Assembly (NCBI RefSeq): GCF_000619885.1
Contig: NZ_KK211039.1
Coordinates: 151,589-215,588 of the forward strand
DNA from: Balneatrix alpica DSM 16621
Lineage (GTDB): Bacteria; Pseudomonadota; Gammaproteobacteria; Pseudomonadales; Balneatricaceae
Length of the DNA: 64,000 nt
Reading direction: 5' to 3'
Position 1 is the first letter of the stretch. The number at the start of each line of letters is the position of its first letter. The translations under genes were made by a program, and so were the position numbers. The notes under the pieces were generated by a model. It was not told where the DNA came from. It did no database searches and worked only from the letters and a program-made list of their open reading frames with translations. Below are positions 1-7,144 of this stretch, piece by piece.

Positions 1-3000
1 ATTCTTGATTTCTGAGCTGCCTATGCGGCAGTGAAGACTATTAGCTGGACGCAGCCAGTCGATCCACGTTTCTGAGCTGCCTATGCGGCAGTGAAGATAA
101 TGTGAAAAGTTTGAACACCAGCCAGATATTTCTGAGCTGCCTATGCGGCAGTGAAGTTGCGTTTATTGGCGTGATCTAGCACGATGCATTTCTGAGCTGC
201 CTATGCGGCAGTGAAGCCCAGGCACCGAGCAGCTAGCGGTTAATGCCATTTCTGAGCTGCCTATGCGGCAGTGAAGCTTTCTTGGATGGGCATTAATCCC
301 AGCGCCTTTTTCTGAGCTGCCTATGCGGCAGTGAAGGCAGATTTAGCTGTTACGGCGGCCCTCGGCTGTTTCTGAGCTGCCTATGCGGCAGTGAAGGATC
401 AGATCGATCAAGTCAGCCTCGTGACGATTTTCTGAGCTGCCTATGCGGCAGTGAAGTTTATGCAGATATAAGCAACTCCGAGTATCACTTTCTGAGCTGC
501 CTATGCGGCAGTGAAGTGCTAAACCCTATGGCGTTTATGTAGTCGATATTTCTGAGCTGCCTATGCGGCAGTGAAGGGTTCTCTGCCCAGTTTTACGAGT
601 TTTCCACCTTTCTGAGCTGCCTATGCGGCAGTGAAGATACAGGAGGTGAAAATGGAGCAGGTGGTTCTTTTCTGAGCTGCCTATGCGGCAGTGAAGCACA
701 CCTGACAAATGCCTGCCGCGCCCCAGACTTTCTGAGCTGCCTATGCGGCAGTGAAGATCCCCTCCGCCGCCTGGCTGGCTGACCAGTTTTTCTGAGCTGC
801 CTATGCGGCAGTGAAGATCAGCCTGGTGAGCGTACCCGCTGACCCCTCTTTCTGAGCTGCCTATGCGGCAGTGAAGCGCCCTTGCGAACTCCCCGGCGCC
901 GATGCAAATTTCTGAGCTGCCTATGCGGCAGTGAAGGGCCGAAGTCGAGGCGCTAGGGCGCGTTATCTTTTCTGAGCTGCCTATGCGGCAGTGAAGTACG
1001 CCATTTGTCCGCAGCAGGTCGGCTAGCTTTTCTGAGCTGCCTATGCGGCAGTGAAGCGCCCGCGCTGGGCAGCTTCTCCAGCCATGAATTTCTGAGCTGC
1101 CTATGCGGCAGTGAAGGGGGCTTTCCTGCTAAGCCTGCTGATATAATCTTTCTGAGCTGCCTATGCGGCAGTGAAGTGAGGCTTTCGACCGCTTCGGCGT
1201 CCAGCTCTTTTCTGAGCTGCCTATGCGGCAGTGAAGCAGGTCGTCCACGAAATCGACGTGGAAAACATTTTCTGAGCTGCCTATGCGGCAGTGAAGCATT
1301 GTTCTGGCCCAGCCAGCGGCGGCGATGTTTTCTGAGCTGCCTATGCGGCAGTGAAGGCCATATAGCCTCCCTATTCTGTTTTTTGGTTTTTCTGAGCTGC
1401 CTATGCGGCAGTGAAGGGAGCTCCGTCTACATCCTGCCAGGCACCACTTTTCTGAGCTGCCTATGCGGCAGTGAAGTCGGCATCGCCCCCTTGGCGCATT
1501 TCATCATATTTCTGAGCTGCCTATGCGGCAGTGAAGTTTGCCACCGATTTAGCAAACCCCTCCGGGCTTTTCTGAGCTGCCTATGCGGCAGTGAAGTTAA
1601 GGCTGGCTAATATGCCTGAGCTAGATATTTTCTGAGCTGCCTATGCGGCAGTGAAGACGACAACCAGCCCACAGCGGCCCAGCGCATCTTTCTGAGCTGC
1701 CTATGCGGCAGTGAAGGATTTTGCAGATGCTGTCGAGTTCTCAGATTTTTTCTGAGCTGCCTATGCGGCAGTGAAGAACATAATCGGGTTTAAAATTGGT
1801 CGCGCCCTTTTCTGAGCTGCCTATGCGGCAGTGAAGAATTTGGCCGGGGTGCTGCAGGTGTCGGCCCATTTCTGAGCTGCCTATGCGGCAGTGAAGAATC
1901 ATTCTGCGCCAACCACTGCGCCCACTCTTTTCTGAGCTGCCTATGCGGCAGTGAAGGCCTGTACGCTAACGCGCTGCGTGACGACAAATTTCTGAGCTGC
2001 CTATGCGGCAGTGAAGCGTTCGCCGCTGCACGAACGATATCAGCGTGCTTTCTGAGCTGCCTATGCGGCAGTGAAGAACGTGGGTAGAGGTGGGCTCTAC
2101 TAACCGATTTTCTGAGCTGCCTATGCGGCAGTGAAGCAGTGCTGGACGGCGGTGACTAGCGGCTTAACTTTCTGAGCTGCCTATGCGGCAGTGAAGCACC
2201 AGAAGCAACAAGCAAAGCACCGCCTACTTTTCTGAGCTGCCTATGCGGCAGTGAAGAACTTTGATCGACTTATCTTTAATCTGCAATTTTTCTGAGCTGC
2301 CTATGCGGCAGTGAAGTCCCCAGAACACACGCACCATTAGTACCAATATTTCTGAGCTGCCTATGCGGCAGTGAAGGGTCTATCAGCTCGGCATATCAAT
2401 TGGCAGCAGTTTCTGAGCTGCCTATGCGGCAGTGAAGTGGGTGCGCGTGATGGGCTCCGGTGGCTCTATTTTCTGAGCTGCCTATGCGGCAGTGAAGCTG
2501 TTTTAGCAGGCTGGCGACCTGCTCTTTTGTTTCTGAGCTGCCTATGCGGCAGTGAAGTGGTGGCGTTATCGACCCATCTACTGTCATCTTTTCTGAGCTG
2601 CCTATGCGGCAGTGAAGCGACTGTATATAGTTCCCATCAGTAACCCCAATTTCTGAGCTGCCTATGCGGCAGTGAAGCCGGTCGTCTATCGCCTCCGGCA
2701 CGTCCTGCTTTTCTGAGCTGCCTATGCGGCAGTGAAGCAGGCGCGTGGGGGTCGCTGTTAGTCCTATATTTTCTGAGCTGCCTATGCGGCAGTGAAGAAC
2801 GTCTGGGGACAACGGCGGCAACTGTTAGCTTTCTGAGCTGCCTATGCGGCAGTGAAGATAACTTTTTTTCTCGCAAAATTTACCGGAACTTTCTGAGCTG
2901 CCTATGCGGCAGTGAAGCCCGCGTCCCCAAGTTTCCCCGCCATCGCGGCTTTCTGAGCTGCCTATGCGGCAGTGAAGTCAGCCGGTGCCGTCGCCGGCAG

Positions 3001-3037
3001 CTGATCGGCTTTCTGAGCTGCCTATGCGGCAGTGAAG
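1..3037 (-). CRISPR. Type I-F CRISPR array, at least 51 repeats, cut by the left edge
   Basis: There are 51 identical 28-bp repeats, the first at 9-36 and the last at 3010-3037, repeating every 60 bp. Spacers are 32 bp, except one of 33 bp at 2377-2409; bases 1-8 are the end of a cut spacer. Read on the minus strand, the repeat starts CTTCACTGCC, carries the stem CTGCC/GGCAG around the loop GCATA, and ends in CTCAGAAA. This is the type I-F layout: Cas6f cuts at the base of the stem, leaving an 8-nt 5' handle. Transcription is on the minus strand, away from the cas operon, so the right end is leader-proximal and holds the newest spacers. I saw no duplicated spacer and no degenerate repeat; the trailer end lies outside the window. 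Confidence 0.98.
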
Positions 3038-3053
3038 TAGAGCCAAGGCAATT

Positions 3054-3066
3054 TAACTGCTTGATT
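3054..3066 (-). promoter_or_regulatory. Leader-proximal IHF-consensus site
   Basis: The minus strand reads AATCAAGCAGTTA, a full match to the IHF consensus WATCAANNNNTTR, ending 17 bp before the first repeat. IHF bends the leader during spacer integration in type I-E and I-F systems, so position and sequence agree. It overlaps the last base of the boxA. The gene for one IHF subunit, ihfB, is also in this window. Confidence 0.7.
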
Positions 3067-3077
3067 GTTAAAGAGCA
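3066..3077 (-). promoter_or_regulatory. boxA antitermination element in the CRISPR leader
   Basis: The minus strand reads TGCTCTTTAACA, identical to the boxA core of enterobacterial rRNA operons, 28 bp before the first repeat. In rRNA leaders, boxA RNA is bound by NusB-NusE and protects untranslated RNA from Rho. Such elements have been described upstream of some CRISPR arrays. That it acts here is inferred from the sequence match, its strand and its position. Confidence 0.7.
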
Positions 3078-3083
3078 AACCCC

Positions 3084-3124
3084 GTTAGAGCACGCCAGAG
3101 CCTTTTTCTCAGGTGTGCTCTAAC
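3084..3124 (-). other. Leader stem-loop just upstream of boxA
   Basis: The arms 3084-3096 and 3112-3124 pair over 13 positions: a perfect 10-bp GTTAGAGCAC/GTGCTCTAAC plus three more with one G-U. The loop is 15 nt. It has no U-tract, so it is not a standard terminator. The hairpin-then-boxA order recalls the boxB-boxA order of rRNA leaders. It could also be a DNA-level dyad bound by the adaptation complex, since it lies between the two IHF-like sites. Confidence 0.6.
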
Positions 3125-3133
3125 TGTTTGATT
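3121..3133 (-). promoter_or_regulatory. Leader-distal IHF-consensus site
   Basis: The minus strand reads AATCAAACAGTTA, again a full match to WATCAANNNNTTR and identical to the proximal site at 12 of 13 positions. The two sites are 67 bp apart in the same orientation. It lies directly after the candidate -10 box, so bound IHF would cover the predicted transcription start. Confidence 0.65.
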
Positions 3134-3162
3134 TTTATAACCCTATTTCTAGGGTTTAAAAA
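3134..3162 (-). promoter_or_regulatory. Candidate pre-crRNA promoter
   Basis: The minus strand has a TATAAA -10 box at 3134-3139 and a weak TTTTTA -35 position 17 bp upstream. Transcription would start near 3127, so the RNA would contain the stem-loop and boxA before the first repeat. A TTGACC at 3166-3171 is a better -35 hexamer but has no -10 at the right spacing. Confidence 0.4.
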
Positions 3163-3167
3163 AAGGG

Positions 3168-3731
3168 TCAAAACCACGGTAGGGTGGCACTCTGACTTAA
3201 TCCATAGCTGTTAAAGGTGCCGGCAATAGGATGCTCCTGTGCTGCACCTAGCTGTAAAAACAGCCTGAAGTGCTGGCCAGTACTATGGCTGCGCAGTTGC
3301 AGGTAGGGCAGCTTTAGCATCTGTGCGGCGGAGTCTGGAATGCGCTCCCTGGCCTCAGCTTCGCTGAGTTGGTGACGTTTAGCGAAACGCCGCCGCAGAC
3401 GTTCCGGACTGCTTTGTGCCTGTACACGACGTAAAGTGCGATGGGACGCATTATCGGGAACAGGCAATATCTCTGCCACGGTCACATGGTCGTGCATGCC
3501 GCTTAGCCAGGTTTGCCCCATCAGGTGATCAAGCTCGGCAGCATTGCTGTGTAGGCGCAATAGCCCCCCTAAACCTGCATGTTGCTGCTCCATGAAGGGG
3601 AAGCTGACGCCAATGCTGGTGTATTGCCCGGCGACCAGCGCACGGTGCAACTTGCTGTAGAGCGCACTCATTAACTGCGGTGGGGTAAAGTCCGGATCGG
3701 CACGCAGGCGGATATCAAGGTAGTAGTTCAT
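3168..3731 (-). CDS. cas6f: CRISPR RNA endoribonuclease Cas6f (Csy4), type I-F
   Basis: This 187-residue protein, a normal Csy4 length, cuts pre-crRNA at each repeat hairpin and stays bound to the 3' hairpin of the mature crRNA as a Cascade subunit. It starts MNYYLDIRL. His29 and Ser148, the catalytic pair of the Pseudomonas enzyme, are at exactly those positions, as are Tyr176 and Arg102 used for RNA contact. The arginine-rich helix covers residues 111-120. The ATG at 3731 is preferred over the upstream one at 3827 because the extra 32 residues overlap csy3 and match nothing; an AAGGCGG ribosome site precedes it. It is last in the cas operon, 2 bp after csy3, and its stop borders the leader. 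Confidence 0.97.
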   Translation of the reverse strand: MNYYLDIRLRADPDFTPPQLMSALYSKLHRALVAGQYTSIGVSFPFMEQQHAGLGGLLRLHSNAAELDHLMGQTWLSGMHDHVTVAEILPVPDNASHRTLRRVQAQSSPERLRRRFAKRHQLSEAEARERIPDSAAQMLKLPYLQLRSHSTGQHFRLFLQLGAAQEHPIAGTFNSYGLSQSATLPWF

Positions 3732-3733
3732 GG

Positions 3734-4756
3734 TTAGTCCGCCTTGCCAAATACACCACCACGGATAAGAGTCGCCATGACAAAGTGCTGTTGTTCTACA
3801 GGGGGTACTTTGTCTTCGGTCACCCAACTATCGAGCAGGGTATAAAAGTCCATTTTGGCTTTGGGTTGGCGGTAGGCTTTACCTTCGGTGGTGACGGAAC
3901 CATAGGGCTCAACTGCGATCGGGCCCAGGGCGTCACCGCTGTCATTGGGGTACCAGGTATCGATAGTGCGCAGGGCGTTACCGATTTTCTGCGAGTGAAT
4001 ACCGGCAATCTCGTTGACTTGATAAAGCGTCTTGCTTTTACCGTTGCTGGACTTATCCAGAATTAACTCTTGTGAGGGGAAGACTTCCTGTCCCGCGCCC
4101 ATGCGCACAAAGGTGGTGATGGCTAGCAGCACATGGCGCTGACCGGCTAACCCTTGCGCAATGAGCTGGCTTAGCTCGGCGATATCTGCGTGGTTATCGA
4201 ACTGACGCAGAGAAAAGTTCAGGGCATTGAACGTCCAGCTGCAGGTTGCCTGGCCATCGACCAGATGACTGATAACTACTTCCACCTGTTCGGCACCGAT
4301 GCGGTTGCGCCAGAGGAAGCGGCCATTGGCCAGGTTGTGAGCATAGCGGTTGGCGAGTTCAGTAAAACCCTGGTGTTCGGTATAGCTGGCGACGGTTTGC
4401 AGTAGCTTGTTGCGATAGTCACTGTCGTTGCAGGCTGAGGGAGTACCGGCGCCAGCCAGGATGCGCAGGGTAAAGCGCACCATAAGGGTGTCGGCATCAC
4501 TGGGTAGTGCGGCAATGTCAACGGTTTGTAGATTGGGGTTTTCAATGGCGGCATCGAGTTTGGCAGGATCTTGGTCCTTGGTTTTTAAACGGTTGGAAAT
4601 GGTACCGCGCACGGACTTGGTGCGGATGGGAATGCCTTGCCAGCGGGCCTGGTGGTCGCGCTCATCCCAGTTGCCGGCAAACATTAAGGCATCGGAAGGG
4701 TCCAGCTTACGCTCGAAAGCCAGTACGGAAGCGGTTTTTACAGTAGTAGTTGCCAT
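3734..4756 (-). CDS. csy3: Type I-F Cascade backbone protein Cas7f (Csy3)
   Basis: This 340-residue protein is the repeated backbone subunit (six copies) that lines the crRNA spacer in the I-F surveillance complex. The N-terminus, [23 protein letters not shown], broken here as [10 protein letters not shown] then [13 protein letters not shown], is typical of Csy3. Length and position between csy2 and csy4 also fit. The ATG is preceded by an AGGAACC ribosome site; the gap to csy2 is 17 bp and to csy4 2 bp, so translation is probably coupled. No frameshift or truncation is visible. Confidence 0.96.
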   Translation of the reverse strand: MATTTVKTASVLAFERKLDPSDALMFAGNWDERDHQARWQGIPIRTKSVRGTISNRLKTKDQDPAKLDAAIENPNLQTVDIAALPSDADTLMVRFTLRILAGAGTPSACNDSDYRNKLLQTVASYTEHQGFTELANRYAHNLANGRFLWRNRIGAEQVEVVISHLVDGQATCSWTFNALNFSLRQFDNHADIAELSQLIAQGLAGQRHVLLAITTFVRMGAGQEVFPSQELILDKSSNGKSKTLYQVNEIAGIHSQKIGNALRTIDTWYPNDSGDALGPIAVEPYGSVTTEGKAYRQPKAKMDFYTLLDSWVTEDKVPPVEQQHFVMATLIRGGVFGKAD

Positions 4757-4773
4757 CGTGAGGTTCCTTTTAC

Positions 4774-5766
4774 TTAAGCAAAGTCGTGATTGTGAGTGAG
4801 GGCATAGTCATTTTGGCAACGGTAAAGGCCGTTGCTGTCGTCATAAACGCTATACCACAGGAGTTGTTCGTGGCTTTGCAGCCGATGCGGGCTCAGCCAT
4901 TGGCCAATGGAATAAAGGCTTTCGACAAAGCGAAAGGGGGTGGTCATATCGCGGGCATTGGCCACTTCACCGGGTGGGTGGAGGGGCGATAGCGCAGCAA
5001 AACCGATGGGAATAGGGACTAGCCAACCAGGTGGGCGGCTCACCTCCCATTCCAGCTTATCTTTTGGTGGGGCCTCTTGTTCCTGAGTCGGTTCAGCAGC
5101 GCGCGGGCGGATGTGCAAGCGCGATAGATCAAGCCAGGCATCGAGGCGACTGGCCTCGGGGTCTGTCTGTTGTAGCTCCTGTAATCGCGCTGTGAGCAGG
5201 TCATCTCGGCAGACTAAGGCAAACCCTGGTAGCCATTGGCGGCGCAAGCGGCGAAATTCTTGGGCGCGTTTGTCTGGGTCGTCATCCAATCCCTTAAGTG
5301 TTGGCTGCTGGTAGTAGCCGGGGGTGCCGGGCAGGGCGGGTAATACGCTGCCTCCGGCGATGCGAAGGGTGGCCAGTGCCTCGGCGCAATAGCGGGCCGC
5401 CTGCTGCCGTTGTTCTTCGCTGTTTTCCATCCCTGTGCCGCCCACGCCAAACACCAGGGTGATGTCCAGGTGGGCACGGCCCTCCTCGACAATGGCGGCG
5501 GTGCTGCCATCTTTATCAACTGGATTACGGGTCAGACAGAAGGTGCGGGTATAACCACCGCTGGTCACTTGAGCAGCAAAGTGGTGGCAGATAACCCCGA
5601 CACTGAGAAACTCAAGCCTTGTGTGCTCATGCACTTTGCGCTCTAGCGCCGCCATCAGGCCGGTGAAGGCGGTGATGGATGGGAAACCCCAAGTCATCGG
5701 GCTGGAAATACAGTTGGCATTTTGTACCCGTACACGGGGAAGGATCAGTAAGCCTGTTTCACTCAT
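4774..5766 (-). CDS. csy2: Type I-F Cascade subunit Cas5f (Csy2)
   Basis: This 330-residue protein pairs with Cas8f at the 5' handle end of the crRNA. The N-terminal region, with [20 protein letters not shown] and [17 protein letters not shown], is characteristic of Csy2. The C-terminus ends ALTHNHDFA. Its start overlaps the end of csy1 by 8 bp, so the two are very likely translationally coupled, in keeping with their 1:1 heterodimer. Composition matches cas7f and cas3, not the AT-rich half of csy1. The ORF is full length. Confidence 0.95.
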   Translation of the reverse strand: MSETGLLILPRVRVQNANCISSPMTWGFPSITAFTGLMAALERKVHEHTRLEFLSVGVICHHFAAQVTSGGYTRTFCLTRNPVDKDGSTAAIVEEGRAHLDITLVFGVGGTGMENSEEQRQQAARYCAEALATLRIAGGSVLPALPGTPGYYQQPTLKGLDDDPDKRAQEFRRLRRQWLPGFALVCRDDLLTARLQELQQTDPEASRLDAWLDLSRLHIRPRAAEPTQEQEAPPKDKLEWEVSRPPGWLVPIPIGFAALSPLHPPGEVANARDMTTPFRFVESLYSIGQWLSPHRLQSHEQLLWYSVYDDSNGLYRCQNDYALTHNHDFA

Positions 5767-7108
5767 TGCTCAGTTCCTTCTGTAATTGGTTCAGCTCTTG
5801 CTCCAGATGCTTTAGCCATTCGCGCCAGTCTTCGGCCAGTTTGACCTCTTTGCTCCACTGCCGATGCTCGGGATCAGCCACGGGTAAGTCGACTATGCGC
5901 AGTAGCCTATTCAGCCAGTTAGCAAAGCGTTGGCAGATGGTCTGTTGCCAGTCGCCCTGGCGCCATTTACTAGCAAAGTCTTCATCGTGGTGGGCGCGGT
6001 AGGGGTCGAGCCACAGGGCTTCAGCCTCCACCAGGCGGCATTCTGGCTGTGCGCTCCAGCCGGGGGGAAGCTGCCAGTATTCGGCTCCGAACTGGAGTAG
6101 CTCATCCACCAGTTTGGAGGTCAGGGAATAGCGGGTTTCGCGTGTCTGCAGGTTTTTGGGTGGCTCACTTAAGAGCAGTGCCCGCAGTTGGCGTACCGTG
6201 AGCCAGACTTCTTTGCGGCGGGTAAAACGCGGGAAGACTGAATCAGTGCGCAGTGGTGGGGTCAGTAGACTACGATCCCAACGAGGGGGCAGGGAGGCGA
6301 GCAGGTAGTTTTGTCCACGGCGAGCTTGGTTCAATTTTCCTGCGTTTTGTGGGTTTTCTCCTCCAAGCTTCTGAATTGCGAGATTTGGATATTCATTGAA
6401 ACCTTGATGGTGTGGAGACTTAGTCTTTCTTGCTTCGCGAGCTGATGTGGCGGCAGGGCCGAAACGATCTTCATTGATTTGCTCATATACTCTTTGAGTA
6501 AGGGAACTGGCAAACAGTGGTGCCAGCAAATGGTATTGGTCGTCTTGACACGGATCATTACCAATATGCCAGTAAAGTTGTTTGGCGAGTGTATGGCTTA
6601 CTGCTTTTCGTGCTGCTTTTACTGGAGCTGCAAAAGCATCCAGTAAGTGTTGAGCTTTTTCTTCGTCGTGATTCAAGGCGTTTTTAAGGGATTCATCTTG
6701 CAGTAGTGCAAGTTCTAGTAGCGTTTTGCCTGACCCAGTCTGGATTTGTAGAAAAGCATAAACATCCAAAACTTTGGCATCTTCAACTGCAGCGTCAGGT
6801 TTGAAATTGTTGCCTAGTAAATGGCTACCCACGATTGGATGGGAAGGGAGGTTATGTGGTTCGATATAGAGGTTTGTACCCCGAGCACTAGTATGAATAG
6901 CTTTAATCGTATGTGTTGCAATCTGAATTTTGCCAGCGCGTTTGGCTGCGTCATTTAACCAAGTGTGGTACTCATGTTGTTGGATCAAGAGCGCATATTT
7001 TGGGTCATTCGGTTCCAACTTTTTGAGTTTGGCATCCAATCGCTCCTTGATAAAAGCAGCGATCTGGGCGCGGAGCCGTGAGGCTTCCTGTTGTGGGTCT
7101 TCGGTCAT
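5759..7108 (-). CDS. csy1: Type I-F Cascade large subunit Cas8f (Csy1)
   Basis: This 449-residue protein caps the crRNA 5' end, recognises the PAM with its N-terminal half and recruits Cas2-3. It is assigned from its length, its place between cas3 and csy2, and Csy1-like segments such as DVYAFLQIQ, FNEYPNLAIQKLGG and NYLLASLPPRWD. An AAGGAG ribosome site precedes the ATG. Bases about 6350-7020 (residues about 30-253) are near 44% G+C by hand count, whereas the C-terminal half and neighbouring genes are near 55-60%; this suggests recombination. QTGSGKT at residues 123-129 looks like a P-loop, but Cas8f is not an ATPase and no Walker B follows, so I treat it as coincidence. Confidence 0.93.
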   Translation of the reverse strand: MTEDPQQEASRLRAQIAAFIKERLDAKLKKLEPNDPKYALLIQQHEYHTWLNDAAKRAGKIQIATHTIKAIHTSARGTNLYIEPHNLPSHPIVGSHLLGNNFKPDAAVEDAKVLDVYAFLQIQTGSGKTLLELALLQDESLKNALNHDEEKAQHLLDAFAAPVKAARKAVSHTLAKQLYWHIGNDPCQDDQYHLLAPLFASSLTQRVYEQINEDRFGPAATSAREARKTKSPHHQGFNEYPNLAIQKLGGENPQNAGKLNQARRGQNYLLASLPPRWDRSLLTPPLRTDSVFPRFTRRKEVWLTVRQLRALLLSEPPKNLQTRETRYSLTSKLVDELLQFGAEYWQLPPGWSAQPECRLVEAEALWLDPYRAHHDEDFASKWRQGDWQQTICQRFANWLNRLLRIVDLPVADPEHRQWSKEVKLAEDWREWLKHLEQELNQLQKELSNE

Positions 7109-7144
7109 AGCTACTCCTTCAGTGAATGTCCTTTTGCAGCATTG

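Larger units (their letters stand above)
3038..3167 (-). promoter_or_regulatory. CRISPR leader
   Basis: This AT-rich stretch lies between the cas6f stop codon and the first repeat. Read on the minus strand it contains, in order: a small dyad (3139-3156), a candidate -10 box, an IHF-like site, a long stem-loop, a boxA, a second IHF-like site overlapping boxA, and the first repeat. It has no plausible ORF. Its place next to the repeat and these elements make it the site of spacer integration and of pre-crRNA transcription start. The individual elements are listed separately. Confidence 0.85.

Noticed and set aside
1005-2876. Several ORFs with regularly repeated peptides such as FLSCLCGSE or LHCRIGSSE
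   Set aside because: They are frames running through the CRISPR repeats; each 60-bp unit is a multiple of three, so the repeat translates the same way each time. They are not repeat proteins.
1-3037. Self-targeting spacers matching genes in this window
   Set aside because: Reading distinctive words from the spacers against the rest of the window gave no match, but this was not an exhaustive search; an alignment of all 50 spacers is needed.
6720-6740. P-loop-like QTGSGKT in Cas8f
   Set aside because: No Walker B or other ATPase motif follows, the family is not known to bind ATP, and it falls in a Csy1-like segment. It is probably coincidence.
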